Shown here: one piece after another, positions 25,188-34,025 of the stretch
Layout: each line of letters starts with the position of its first letter
Numbering within the stretch: position 1 is the stretch's first letter
Source: a virus
IMG/VR virus record: IMGVR_UViG_3300036790_000814
Coordinates: 1 to 62,252 of that record
Reading direction: 5' to 3' (one strand)
DNA: 62,252 nucleotides
Translations under genes and position numbers: made by a program
The notes under the pieces: generated by a model
What the model was told of the DNA's origin: nothing
Database searches by the model: none
What the model saw: the letters and a program-made list of their open reading frames with translations, nothing else

Positions 25188-25454
25188 ATGTCTCAAGGCA
25201 TTGTTGCTGCGCATACCGCGCCAGCCGTTCACGCGCTTACCGTCACGCCGTCGGACACAGCTACTGTCAGCAGCGACGGGAGATCGACGCGCGGCCTCTT
25301 CGTCGGCACAGGCGGCAATGTGGCCGTTATGCTGCGTGATGATTCCACAGCGGTGACGCTTAAAAACGTCGCGTCGGGAAGCGTTCTGCCAATCCAGGTT
25401 CAGTTCGTGATGAACACCAACACGACCGCGACCGATATCGTCGCTCTATTCTGA
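25188..25454 (+). CDS. Small virion protein (88 aa)
   Basis: Beta-rich, Thr/Val-rich; reads like phage head-decoration proteins found between connector and tail genes (GLFVGTGGNVAVMLRDDS). The C-terminus resembles that of the 20272-20823 protein. Its stop shares a base with the next start. Confidence 0.6.
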   Translation: MSQGIVAAHTAPAVHALTVTPSDTATVSSDGRSTRGLFVGTGGNVAVMLRDDSTAVTLKNVASGSVLPIQVQFVMNTNTTATDIVALF

Positions 25455-26692
25455 TGCATCTTTCGTCCCCCCTAAGCCTGGCAATTTCGCAGCGGGGTTC
25501 GGGATTTCCCTTCAGCGGCGCGTCACTCGACCTCGACTTCGCCAATGGCCGCTATTATCAGCAAGGCGTCGGCTCGGCCCCGTCGAGCATCCTGTCCTGC
25601 ACCCGCGCCTCTGTGGGCTACGCGGCTGACTTGTCGGGTAACTACGGGCCATTCGCCAATAATGTACTCCGCATCACGAATGCAGGACTCACGCTGGAAA
25701 ACACAAGTACGAATCTCTGCCTCCATTCGACCGACTTGACGAATGCTGTGTGGACAGCAGCGAGCGCAACGCCTCTTGCCGCACAGATTACAGCGCCCGA
25801 TGGAACGCTCACGGGCAACCTGTGGACTTCGGGGAGTACAGGCTATCCTTCCGTGTTTCAGGCAATCACAGCCGTCAATGCGACCGTCTATACAGGGTCG
25901 GTGTTTGCAAAAGCTGGAAATAGCACATCACTCACGATCGAACTTCGAGGTTCTTCGGGGGCGACCACTGACTACACATTCACGCTCTCTGGGGCAGGAA
26001 CCGCAACCATCAACGGAAGCGCGGTCGGCTCGCCAACAGGAACAATTAAGTACGTAGGAAATGGTTGGTATCTTTGTACGGTGACGAAAACGACCACCAA
26101 CACCACCCCGAAATTCATCATCGGGCAGAATCCTTCAACAGTAGGCAATACGGTCTACCTGTGGAACGCGCAGTACGAGGCGTCGAGTTTCGCAACATCG
26201 CCTATTCCGACAACCGGAAGTTCGGCGACCCGTGCAAGCGACTCGGTGCTGTTCACCTCGTTCCCCGCAATCTCCGGCGCGATGACCGCATTTGTGGCCG
26301 CCACTTGTCTTGCTCCCACAGCTACAGCAGCAGGTATTTTCAATTCGGACGATGGAACATCCAACAATAACTTCAACATGCTTTCAAATAGCTCTGGGAC
26401 TGTTCGCTTCCAAAGCAAGCAGGGAGGAACGCTCAACGTGAACGCTGGGAGCGCCTCTTTTACGCAAGGCGCTTTGACGAAGATGGCGTTCGCGGGGCAA
26501 ACGGGAGACTACGTTGGTTATATCGGCGGCTCATTGCAAGGGACGGCCAGCAGCGGTACCTTCCCTACACTCACCGAAGGCGGACTCGCCGCGAGCGCAG
26601 CATCTGGGGCGAACATGAACATGCTCGTCTCCCGCGTCGCCATCTTCCCCACGCGCCTCCCCAACGCCACGCTCGCCGCAAGGACTACCTAG
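25454..26692 (+). CDS. Large beta-rich structural protein, possible lectin-like head or fiber protein (412 aa)
   Basis: Ser/Thr/Gly-rich with few charged residues and many alternating hydrophobic strands. LDLDFANGRYYQ near the start and NLWTSGSTGYPS, GNGWYLCTVT and VYLWNAQYE in the middle recall carbohydrate-binding jelly-roll (LamG/CBM-like) modules of phage surface proteins. The place among head genes suggests a head fiber or decoration that touches cell-surface sugar; this is inference. Confidence 0.55.
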   Translation: MHLSSPLSLAISQRGSGFPFSGASLDLDFANGRYYQQGVGSAPSSILSCTRASVGYAADLSGNYGPFANNVLRITNAGLTLENTSTNLCLHSTDLTNAVWTAASATPLAAQITAPDGTLTGNLWTSGSTGYPSVFQAITAVNATVYTGSVFAKAGNSTSLTIELRGSSGATTDYTFTLSGAGTATINGSAVGSPTGTIKYVGNGWYLCTVTKTTTNTTPKFIIGQNPSTVGNTVYLWNAQYEASSFATSPIPTTGSSATRASDSVLFTSFPAISGAMTAFVAATCLAPTATAAGIFNSDDGTSNNNFNMLSNSSGTVRFQSKQGGTLNVNAGSASFTQGALTKMAFAGQTGDYVGYIGGSLQGTASSGTFPTLTEGGLAASAASGANMNMLVSRVAIFPTRLPNATLAARTT

Positions 26693-26693
26693 T

Positions 26694-26981
26694 ATGGACT
26701 ACCTTCTGCAATTCACCGATGAACCTACCGCCCAAGCCGCGCTGCCGCAGCTTTACAGTGCCGCGAACGGCTGGAATGAAAGCCTTTGCATCCCTAACAT
26801 CAGCGTGGCGCAGCAAACCGGCACGACCACGGAAACCGACCCCGACACGGGAGATCAAATTCTGGTTCCGGTGATGACGCCGGATACCGGCTGGTTTATC
26901 CGCATCGCGGGAACGCCGCCGGATGGGACAACGCCATTCGATCAAACCGGATGGACGTGCTCGCCGGTGTTTGCGCAGTGA
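26694..26981 (+). CDS. Hypothetical protein (95 aa)
   Basis: Starts two bases after the preceding stop. DEPTAQAALPQL near the N-terminus, Trp-rich C-terminus with GWFIRIAG; typical of small proteins following fiber-like genes. Function unknown. Confidence 0.55.
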   Translation: MDYLLQFTDEPTAQAALPQLYSAANGWNESLCIPNISVAQQTGTTTETDPDTGDQILVPVMTPDTGWFIRIAGTPPDGTTPFDQTGWTCSPVFAQ

Positions 26982-26982
26982 T

Positions 26983-27183
26983 ATGCAGGGATACGCGCGG
27001 GCCGTCAGCGAGCTTTTGAAGCAAGCTGATTGGGAAGTTGCGCGGCACCGGCATGGAAGCCATGTGGTGTGGAAGTCGCCGGATCGGAAGGCTTCCGTCG
27101 TTGTTTCGGTCAATTTGAACGATCGTAACCTTGCGCAGCGTGCGCTGAAGCAGGCCGGGTTATCGCCGCAACTTATAAGGTAA
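26983..27183 (+). CDS. HicA-like mRNA-interferase-fold protein (66 aa)
   Basis: Matches HicA: an N-terminal helix (AVSELLKQADWEV), the strand-turn HRHGSHVVWKSP with the catalytic-type His (about residue 28), then a strand and a final helix ending KQAGLSP. HicA toxins bind RNA with a dsRBD-like fold. No HicB antitoxin follows; the next gene is a small HTH protein. Confidence 0.65.
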   Translation: MQGYARAVSELLKQADWEVARHRHGSHVVWKSPDRKASVVVSVNLNDRNLAQRALKQAGLSPQLIR

Positions 27184-27186
27184 CCG

Positions 27187-27399
27187 ATGAGCGTCAGGCA
27201 TTTTCGAGAAAAAGTAATGCTCAACAAGGACGTTTACGACAGGTTTCTGGCTGGTGATAAATATGAAACCATCGCCGCGCAACTCGAAATGAATGTCGGG
27301 ACGGTTTGCAGACGCATACGGGATCACGAGTCGGTACTGGACATACTCGGTTTGCCAGTGCCGAAGCGAAGAAAGTCGGAATTGAGATTGCAGCAATGA
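27187..27399 (+). CDS. Small HTH protein (70 aa)
   Basis: IAAQLEMNVGTVCRRIRDH is a clear helix-turn-helix. It lies 3 bp after the HicA-like gene and overlaps the next gene by ATGA. It could be the partner that controls the HicA-like protein, or an independent regulator in the late operon. Confidence 0.6.
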   Translation: MSVRHFREKVMLNKDVYDRFLAGDKYETIAAQLEMNVGTVCRRIRDHESVLDILGLPVPKRRKSELRLQQ

Positions 27400-28040
27400 A
27401 CGGCGCGACAATCCAAGAGCGCACTTATGCGGGTTATGCGAAAGCGGCCTCCTTCATAGGGCAAACCTGTAGCCTCTATCGCGCGGCCTCGGCCAGCAAT
27501 CCGACGGCGAGCGGGAACCTGGTCACCACGCTCCCGGCATCCTTCAACGCCGAGGACATGACCTACAGCAAGCCGCGCGGCTACGCGAAGGCCACATGGT
27601 ATTGCCTGATCGACGGCACGCAGACCGCAGTCGGTGATTACCTGATTGGACCGGCGGGGACTTTCTTCATCGCGGCCATGCAGCCGCTTCTGCCCATTCT
27701 GGCCGTCAAATGCGAGCGGACAGTGACCGTGCTGCGGCCCCAGATTCAGACCGGCGTGGGCGCTCAAGGCTACGGCGGCAACACGGCGGCGAACGAAACG
27801 GCGGTGATGACCGGCTGGCCCTGTTCGATCCTGCAAGGGACGAAGGGCGAGAAGGCGGAAGTGAACCTGCCAGGCGACGTACGCGCGCCCTGGTGGGTGA
27901 TGCTGCTGCCCTATTTCTCCGGCGTCGATCTTCAGTTCAACGACATTGTCACCGATGATCTTGGGCGGCGGTACGTCATCAGCTCGCCGGAGCTGACCGG
28001 TCTCGGCTGGCGGTGCACCCTCATGACCGCGGTGCCGTGA
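27396..28040 (+). CDS. Head-tail joining/neck protein (214 aa)
   Basis: The ATG at 27396 overlaps the HTH gene stop. Beta-rich protein with long hydrophobic strands (GTFFIAAMQPLLPILAVKC). Size and place between connector and sheath genes fit a neck or stopper protein. I do not recognise the exact family. Confidence 0.5.
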   Translation: MNGATIQERTYAGYAKAASFIGQTCSLYRAASASNPTASGNLVTTLPASFNAEDMTYSKPRGYAKATWYCLIDGTQTAVGDYLIGPAGTFFIAAMQPLLPILAVKCERTVTVLRPQIQTGVGAQGYGGNTAANETAVMTGWPCSILQGTKGEKAEVNLPGDVRAPWWVMLLPYFSGVDLQFNDIVTDDLGRRYVISSPELTGLGWRCTLMTAVP

Positions 28041-28369
28041 TGAGTAATCTATCCGTAATCGTAGTCGATGAAATAGACGATAAGGAAGCATCGCCGGATG
28101 GCCAGCATTTTCTGAGCAATCAAGCACCTGGCACTATCTCGTGGAGCAACTGGTACAACAGCGATGAGGTGGCTGGTTGTTTCTATGTGTGCCCGTGCGG
28201 TTGCAGGGTTGTTGGATTCCTGTCTGTTCGCTCAGCAATGCGGCAAGAAAGTCCATCGTGGGAGTGGAACGGAGATAAAGATAAGCCGACGATGAAGCCA
28301 AGCATTCAGAAAACATCGCCATGCAAATGGCACGGCTATCTCACTGACGGCGTTTTCAAGAGTTGCTGA
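28040..28369 (+). CDS. DUF6527-like protein (109 aa)
   Basis: WEWNGDKDKPTMKPSI and CKWHGYLTDGVFKSC near the C-terminus are the DUF6527 pattern. CPCGC in the middle suggests a metal knuckle. Overlaps its upstream neighbour by TGATG. Function unknown although it recurs in phages. Confidence 0.6.
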   Translation: MSNLSVIVVDEIDDKEASPDGQHFLSNQAPGTISWSNWYNSDEVAGCFYVCPCGCRVVGFLSVRSAMRQESPSWEWNGDKDKPTMKPSIQKTSPCKWHGYLTDGVFKSC

Positions 28370-28371
28370 CC

Positions 28372-29217
28372 ATGGCTGATGTATCGGACGTTCAAAGCGC
28401 CATCGTCACGCTGGTTTCAGCCGCGATCTACCCGAACGGCACGGGTCAGGCTTCGGTGGCCGGTGTTCCGGTCGTGATCTACCCCGGATGGCCGGACAGC
28501 GACACGCTGACCGCCGATCTGGCGGCCGAAAAATGCCATGTCACCGTCTTTGCAGGGCGGGATGAGCGCAATACCACGCGCTTTCCGGTTTCGCAGCAGG
28601 TGACGGCCAATCCAGCACCTTCCCTGACGCTCTCCGTGGCGGGGCAGGTGGTCACGGTAGGCGGCACGGTATCCACCCCCCAGAACGTCATGCTCCTGGT
28701 GAACGGGAAGTCCTACGCTCACGCCGTTCAGGCCAATGACACGCTGGACACGATCGCGGCGGCGCTGGCCGCGCTTGTGGCGACCCATGTCTCCGGCACC
28801 TCCGCTACAGGCGCGGCAATCACCATAGGCCCTACGGGCTTCATCGGAGCGGCGAGGGCGGGGGGCTTCGGGACGGTCGCGACCGAATGGAAGCGGCAGG
28901 AACGGATATTCACCGTCACGGTGTGGGCGGACACGCCCGCGCACCGGGATGCACTCGCCGGCGCTGCCGACGTGGCGCTGGCAAGCCAGACCTTCCTGAC
29001 GATGCCGGACAGTTTCAAGGCGAGGATCCGCTACCGGGGATCGCCGCAGACCGACGCACTACAAAAGGAAACGCTCTACCGGCGCGACCTGAAATACGCC
29101 GTGGAATTTGCCACGACAGAGGTCAGCCAACTCGCGCAAGTCATCATCCCGTCCGTCAGTGTCACGGCCGGGGTCATCACCGATTCAAGCACGCCGATCA
29201 ACACGACTTATTTTTGA
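28372..29217 (+). CDS. Phage tail-region structural protein (281 aa)
   Basis: Begins MADVSDVQSAIVTLVSAAIYPNG. The middle contains Ig-like Val/Thr/Gly strands and the end is polar. It precedes the sheath gene, where tail-terminator or completion proteins lie; named assignment uncertain. Confidence 0.5.
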   Translation: MADVSDVQSAIVTLVSAAIYPNGTGQASVAGVPVVIYPGWPDSDTLTADLAAEKCHVTVFAGRDERNTTRFPVSQQVTANPAPSLTLSVAGQVVTVGGTVSTPQNVMLLVNGKSYAHAVQANDTLDTIAAALAALVATHVSGTSATGAAITIGPTGFIGAARAGGFGTVATEWKRQERIFTVTVWADTPAHRDALAGAADVALASQTFLTMPDSFKARIRYRGSPQTDALQKETLYRRDLKYAVEFATTEVSQLAQVIIPSVSVTAGVITDSSTPINTTYF

Positions 29218-29228
29218 AGGAGCCTGTC

Positions 29229-29372
29229 ATGCAAGTCCTGACCGTCATTCACGCCTTTGGCGACTATCCGCGCGGCCACAAGATTACCGATCCGACTGAA
29301 ATCGCCAGGGTTCTTGAAGGCGAGAACGCCCGCAGTGTCGTCAAAACGGAAGAGCCGGCGCCGCAGGAATAA
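29229..29372 (+). CDS. Short protein before the sheath gene (47 aa)
   Basis: GGAGCCTGTC site then MQVLTVIHAFGDYPRGHKIT; ends TEEPAPQE. Resembles small linker proteins that precede sheath genes. Unknown function. Confidence 0.55.
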   Translation: MQVLTVIHAFGDYPRGHKITDPTEIARVLEGENARSVVKTEEPAPQE

Positions 29373-29405
29373 CGGCCATCCCGATTTCACACAGGAGTTT
29401 AAGCA

Positions 29406-30950
29406 ATGCCCATTTATGACCTCGGCGCCCTCAACACGACTGCCCTTCAAGCGCCTGACTTGTATATCCAGAAAGTCCCTCCCCAGACCCTCTACATCAA
29501 TGGCGTTCCGACCGACATTCTCGGCCTGGCCGGCGTTGGTTCATGGGGGCCGGTCGATAGCCCGATCCTTGCGCAGGGCGATACCTTCGGCTCGGTCACG
29601 GTTCGTAAATATGACCTGGCTTCGGCCATCGCCATATCGGCGCAGGTGGGGGCAAACAACATCCGCGCCGTGCGCGTTACGGATGGCACGGATGCGGCTG
29701 CAACATGCGCGCTGAAGGACACGCAGGGTTCCCCCGTCACCGGCGCGACGCTTACCACGATCTACACCGGCATCGTCGGTAACGGCCTCTCGGCGGCGAT
29801 CACGACCGGCACGGCCGCCAGCACCTACAAGCTGACGATCAACCGCCCCGGCTACACCTCCGAGGTATATGACAATATCCCCGGCTCCGGTTCGACCTTC
29901 TGGACGAACCTGGTCAGCGCGGTGAACAACGGCCAGAGCGGATTCCGCGGCCCCTCGCAGCTCGTCGTCGCCACGATCGGCAGCAGCACCAATGTTCCCA
30001 ACACCTCCACCAGTTTCACCTTTTCCGGCGGCCTCGACGGCGCCTCAGGGGTGACGGACACCACCCTGGTCGGCACCGACAACGTTGCCGCCGCCTCGCG
30101 CACCGGCATGTATTGCCTGCGGGGTTCCGGTGCTCAAGTCCTGAACCTGATCGACCTGACAACCTCAAGCCAGTGGCCGAACATCGCCGCCTTCGCCGAT
30201 GCGGAAGGCATGTATGTCCCTTGCCAGGGGCCGGCGGGCGCATCGTACAGCACGGTGGCCACATCCCTCTCCACGGCAGGCGTGGACGATCCATCCATCA
30301 AGACGATGGTGGGCGACTGGATTTACTGGCAGGACAACGTCAACGGCGTGCAGCGCCTTATGGCTCCGGCCACATGGGTCGCCGCCGAGCTTGCGAACCT
30401 TTCTCCGCAGCTCTCTACCCTGAACAAGCAGCTTCCCGCCATTATCGGCACGCAGCGCGCGCTGCAAAACCAGCCCTACAGTACGGCGGAGATCGGCGCA
30501 GTCGCCACCTCCCGCCTCGATGTCATCACCAACCCATGCCCCGGCGGGTCGTATTTTGGCTGCCGGACGGGGCGCAATTCGTCCTCCGACCCGACGCGCA
30601 ACGGCGACAACTACACGCGCATGACGAACTACCTGGCGCTGACTCTGGCGTCGGCGTTCGGTTTTGTCATCGGCCAGCCGCAGACCACGACCCTCCGCAA
30701 TGACTGTAAGGCGGCGATCGATTTCTTCCTCGCCAACCTTGAAGACGAAGGGATGATCGGGAATGTGAACGGGGGGCCTGCTTTCTCCGTCACGCTCGAT
30801 GCCACGGATAACCCGGATAGTCAGGTGGCGCTTGGTTACATGCAGGCCGACGTGCAGGTGAAGTATCTCAGCATTGTCTGGTTTTTCATCATCAATCTGG
30901 AAGGCGGCCAGACGGTCTCCGTCCGCCTCGCCAACACGCTTTCACAATAA
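29406..30950 (+). CDS. Contractile tail sheath protein (514 aa)
   Basis: The N-terminus (residues 10-60) has the family pattern of a short extended arm then an ADP-like ILGLAGVGSWGPVDSP strand-turn. The C-terminal region has FVIGQPQ, AIDFFLANLEDEGMIG and YLSIVWFFIINLEGG, typical of the inner sheath domain that grips the tube. It shows that the virion is a myovirus. Confidence 0.88.
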   Translation: MPIYDLGALNTTALQAPDLYIQKVPPQTLYINGVPTDILGLAGVGSWGPVDSPILAQGDTFGSVTVRKYDLASAIAISAQVGANNIRAVRVTDGTDAAATCALKDTQGSPVTGATLTTIYTGIVGNGLSAAITTGTAASTYKLTINRPGYTSEVYDNIPGSGSTFWTNLVSAVNNGQSGFRGPSQLVVATIGSSTNVPNTSTSFTFSGGLDGASGVTDTTLVGTDNVAAASRTGMYCLRGSGAQVLNLIDLTTSSQWPNIAAFADAEGMYVPCQGPAGASYSTVATSLSTAGVDDPSIKTMVGDWIYWQDNVNGVQRLMAPATWVAAELANLSPQLSTLNKQLPAIIGTQRALQNQPYSTAEIGAVATSRLDVITNPCPGGSYFGCRTGRNSSSDPTRNGDNYTRMTNYLALTLASAFGFVIGQPQTTTLRNDCKAAIDFFLANLEDEGMIGNVNGGPAFSVTLDATDNPDSQVALGYMQADVQVKYLSIVWFFIINLEGGQTVSVRLANTLSQ

Positions 30951-30966
30951 GATCGGAGCCTAAGTC

Positions 30967-31401
30967 ATGTCAGTGAACGGATTTACCACAGGCCGCGACA
31001 TTACGCTGTCCATCCAGACGCCAGGCGGTACGTTGCCTGTCACGGCCAACATTACCAACTTCAACGCGAATCCGGCCTATACCGACCTCAAGGCGAAGAT
31101 GCTGGATGGCACCACGCGCCATGGGGTGATACCCGATTGCTGGGAGGGGTCGTTCGATATCGAGCGCTTCGACCCCACGCTGGATAACTACTTCGCCCAG
31201 TATGAGGACGACTATTACAACCAGAACCCCATAAGCTCTGGCACGATCTATGAGACGATCAGCGAAGCGGACAGTTCCATCACGCAATGGCGCTACACGG
31301 GTGTCACCCTGAAGCTGACGAAAGCCGGTGATTACGCCGGGGACAAGCAGGTGCAGCAGAGCGTTATGTTCCGCGCCGAACGCCGCATCAAGGTGGCATA
31401 A
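30967..31401 (+). CDS. Tail tube protein (144 aa)
   Basis: Follows the sheath gene. Beta-rich, with NGFTTGRDITLSIQ and a region SFDIERFDPTLDNYFAQYE typical of myovirus tube proteins. It would form the inner tube driven through the envelope on contraction. Confidence 0.75.
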   Translation: MSVNGFTTGRDITLSIQTPGGTLPVTANITNFNANPAYTDLKAKMLDGTTRHGVIPDCWEGSFDIERFDPTLDNYFAQYEDDYYNQNPISSGTIYETISEADSSITQWRYTGVTLKLTKAGDYAGDKQVQQSVMFRAERRIKVA

Positions 31402-31402
31402 C

Positions 31403-31783
31403 ATGGCAAAAGTCACGCTCGGCCCGAAGGCCGAAACCCCGACTGAGGCCGTGGTGAACGCCGCCAATGCGACGGTCATGGTCACGGATGCAAAGGGCAG
31501 GCAGATCACCGTCAAAAAAATCGGCGCTCTGGATCGCATGCGCCTGTTTGAACTCATCGGACCGGATAACGTGAAGAACGAAGCCTATCTCGGCTATGCC
31601 ACGCTCGCCTACGCGGCTGTAAAAATCGATGGCGAGGACGTGCCGCGCCCTACGTCAAAGCTTGCTCTCGAAGGGCTTGTGCAAAGGCTCGACGATGATG
31701 GGCTGGCCTCTGTCGCCAAGGCGATAGCTAAGAACTTCATGCCTCCCGTTGAAGATATCCGGGACAAAGTAAAAAACGGGTAG
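31403..31783 (+). CDS. Tail assembly chaperone, short form (126 aa)
   Basis: Position between tube and tape measure and a soluble helical sequence fit the lambda gpG-type chaperone. The frame ends at TAG 31781-31783 right after A AAA AAC (31771-31777). A -1 shift there continues into the next frame to 31950. Confidence 0.75.
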   Translation: MAKVTLGPKAETPTEAVVNAANATVMVTDAKGRQITVKKIGALDRMRLFELIGPDNVKNEAYLGYATLAYAAVKIDGEDVPRPTSKLALEGLVQRLDDDGLASVAKAIAKNFMPPVEDIRDKVKNG

Positions 31784-31950
31784 AGCACCCTCTTCTTGTC
31801 TCCTGTCTTTGGCTTGTCAAAAACGGGGTGCCTTACGACGTGGCGTTCAGCCTCGATGACATCGAGCGGTCGGCTTACGAAATCATCCTTGGAAAAATGG
31901 AAGGGAATCAGTGGGACTTTAGCGCGTGGCGCTGGAAAGAGCGCACATGA
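31403..31950 (+). CDS. Tail assembly chaperone, -1 frameshift product (about 182 aa)
   Basis: Reading A AAA AAC at 31771-31777, a -1 slip makes the next codon CGG and adds 57 residues. The extension includes LLVSCLWLVKNGVPYDVAFSL and a final WDFSAWRWK, typical of GT-type domains that bind tape measure protein. It ends in ATGA overlap with the next gene. This explains the 163-bp stretch that otherwise has no gene. Confidence 0.75.
31771..31777 (+). promoter_or_regulatory. -1 ribosomal frameshift site A AAA AAC
   Basis: Perfect X XXY YYZ heptamer in the zero frame (GTA AAA AAC GGG TAG), with the stop codon immediately after GGG. Same logic as lambda G/GT. Confidence 0.8.
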
Positions 31951-32405
31951 AGGAATTTACGCTGGACGGATTTGCGAAACACCTTGATGGTTTGGTCGCG
32001 GGGATGCCAGCCCTCGAACTGGCGATGCTCGAAACAATAGGCGTCACGGTCGAGAACGCAGCAAAGGACAAGATCGGGGACTATCAGGCGGAAGCCGGGC
32101 CGTTTGAAGCATGGGCACCCCTAACCGAAGGGACACAGGACGAACGCGAGCGCAAGGGTTACGCGCCGGATGAGCCCCTGCTGCGCACCGGCGAGCTTCG
32201 CGCGTCGATCACGCATCGTGTCGAACCGCCAGTTGTTGAAATCGGTTCCGATGACCCGATAGCCGAATATCAGGAATTGGGAACGAAGAACATCCCGCCA
32301 CGGTCGTTCCTCGGCGGCGCGGCTTTCGAGCAAGCGCCGAAGCTGACAGCGGAATTGGGCAAGGAGATGGAGCTTTACCTCGCTGGCCTGACGGAAACGA
32401 AATAG
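31947..32405 (+). CDS. Tail completion/morphogenesis protein (152 aa)
   Basis: Matches the gpS/Mu-gp29-type virion morphogenesis or HK97-gp10 pattern: LRTGELRASITHRV then VEIGSDDPIAEYQELGTKNIPPRSFLGG. It would close the tail tube top. The ATG at 31947 overlaps the frameshift product stop. Confidence 0.75.
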   Translation: MKEFTLDGFAKHLDGLVAGMPALELAMLETIGVTVENAAKDKIGDYQAEAGPFEAWAPLTEGTQDERERKGYAPDEPLLRTGELRASITHRVEPPVVEIGSDDPIAEYQELGTKNIPPRSFLGGAAFEQAPKLTAELGKEMELYLAGLTETK

Positions 32406-32414
32406 GGAGCGAGC

Positions 32415-34025
32415 ATGGAAGCCTATAGAGTTGGCGTCACCTTCGCCCTGAACAACCTGGTCAGCGCCGAACTGGCGAAGATGACGGGCCAGTTTCTCGA
32501 AGCGAACGACGCAGCGAAGGCGCTGAGCGCCACACTCAAGACGCTCGATTTCGGTGCATCGGCGACGATGGCTGTATCAGCCAGCGCTACGGCAATGGGC
32601 GACGCCTTCAAATACGCCTCGGTCGAAATCGACGGAGTGCGGGCGAAGCTGGTGACCATGAACGCTGCCGCAGGCGCGGGAGGCGGTGCACGGCATGGTG
32701 GTGGTGGCCTGCTCGCTGCCTTATCAAGACCTGGCCCGCTCATTGCGATAGCCACGGGCTATGAAGCCCTCAAGGGCGGCATGTCGATGGAAGACATGAT
32801 CGCCCGCGCCATGATTGCCATGGGCCTGCCGGTCGGGCCGAATTATATGGCGTCTCAGGTTGCTGCCGGGATTCAGCGGTCGGTCTTCAGCACTTCGACC
32901 GGCTACGGCGTGTCGATGGGCGATACGGAAGACGCGGCGCTTCAGGCGATGCGCGCGCTTGCTCCCCTGACGCCAGACCAACGCCTCGCGCTTCTGCCGT
33001 CGATTATGAATTTTGCCGGAGCGGAAGTGCTCGGCAAGCATGGGACAACCATGCAGGAAGCGGCGGAGGCTGGTATCGCGCTGGCGCACCAGCTCAGGGC
33101 CTACTCGCCTGAGCAGATCGAACCGCTCCTTGGCGCGTTCGCCAAGCTGTCGATGGCCTCGCCGCAAAGCCTCGCGCAGATGGCGCGGGCGTCGAGCTAC
33201 TATCTGCCCCTGCTGACGGCAGGGCTCGGCATGGATCCGTCTGAACTCATGGCTTTGGGTACGGTCGGCTCGCAGATGGGGCTGAACACGAAGGCCGGCA
33301 CCTGGCTGGCGCGGATGTTCCAGTCCCCGTTCACCGCAGACCTGACCGGGAAACGGCAAAAGGAAAGGCTGCATGCGCTTGAGGCGCTTGGCCTTGTCGA
33401 AGGCGGCAAATTCGCCACCAATGACCCAATAGAATTTCTGCAGATCATGGCGGAACACGCCGGTTCCATGTCGCCTCCGCAGCGCATGTCCGCTTACGTT
33501 GCGGCCTTCGGGCAACAGGGGGCGCGCGCAGCATCTATCTATACCGACCCGGCGGTGATGAAGAATCTGCTTGGATTGACCCAGGGACTGCGCGGCGCTC
33601 CGACACCGGAAGCTCTGCGCGGCCAATATGCCAACTCGCCGTTGGTGCAATTTCACCAAGCCGAGTCAGATTTGAGCAAAGCCTTCACGCAACTTGGTGA
33701 AGCGTTGATGCCGGAAGCAACGATCGCTCTCAAGGGATTCAGCGTCGTTGTCGAGGGTATCGCCAAGATACTAAGCGCACCCGAATGGCTCGGCGCAAAG
33801 GCCGCGGCAGGCGTGAGGGCCGGATATAACTGGGCTACGGGTGGCGGATCAACCGTACCGACATCAGCCGCTAGCCAGGCCGTTGTCATCCAGCACCAGA
33901 CAAATCTTGATGGCCGTGCCATCGCCCAAAGCACGACGCGCTATCAGCTTGACGGGCTAGCGAAGGCACCTGCCTCCGGCAATAACTTCGATCTGCGGGC
34001 TACTCCGCTAGCGACGGGGTTCTGA
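32415..34025 (+). CDS. Tape measure protein (536 aa)
   Basis: Ala/Met-rich helical protein placed after the chaperone, with hydrophobic stretches (PGPLIAIATGYEALKGG). With about 1.5 angstrom per residue it predicts a tail of about 80 nm. That is short for a myovirus tape measure but within the known range. Confidence 0.7.
   Translation: MEAYRVGVTFALNNLVSAELAKMTGQFLEANDAAKALSATLKTLDFGASATMAVSASATAMGDAFKYASVEIDGVRAKLVTMNAAAGAGGGARHGGGGLLAALSRPGPLIAIATGYEALKGGMSMEDMIARAMIAMGLPVGPNYMASQVAAGIQRSVFSTSTGYGVSMGDTEDAALQAMRALAPLTPDQRLALLPSIMNFAGAEVLGKHGTTMQEAAEAGIALAHQLRAYSPEQIEPLLGAFAKLSMASPQSLAQMARASSYYLPLLTAGLGMDPSELMALGTVGSQMGLNTKAGTWLARMFQSPFTADLTGKRQKERLHALEALGLVEGGKFATNDPIEFLQIMAEHAGSMSPPQRMSAYVAAFGQQGARAASIYTDPAVMKNLLGLTQGLRGAPTPEALRGQYANSPLVQFHQAESDLSKAFTQLGEALMPEATIALKGFSVVVEGIAKILSAPEWLGAKAAAGVRAGYNWATGGGSTVPTSAASQAVVIQHQTNLDGRAIAQSTTRYQLDGLAKAPASGNNFDLRATPLATGF

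Noticed and set aside
25195-25209. GCATTGTTGC, resembling half of the five-copy palindrome
   Set aside because: It lacks the left arm, lies inside the coding part of a structural gene and has no promoter at the fixed distance.
32724-33659. Minus-strand frame of 311 codons opposite the tape measure gene
   Set aside because: His/Arg-rich antisense frame with no domain, inside a well-supported plus-strand operon.
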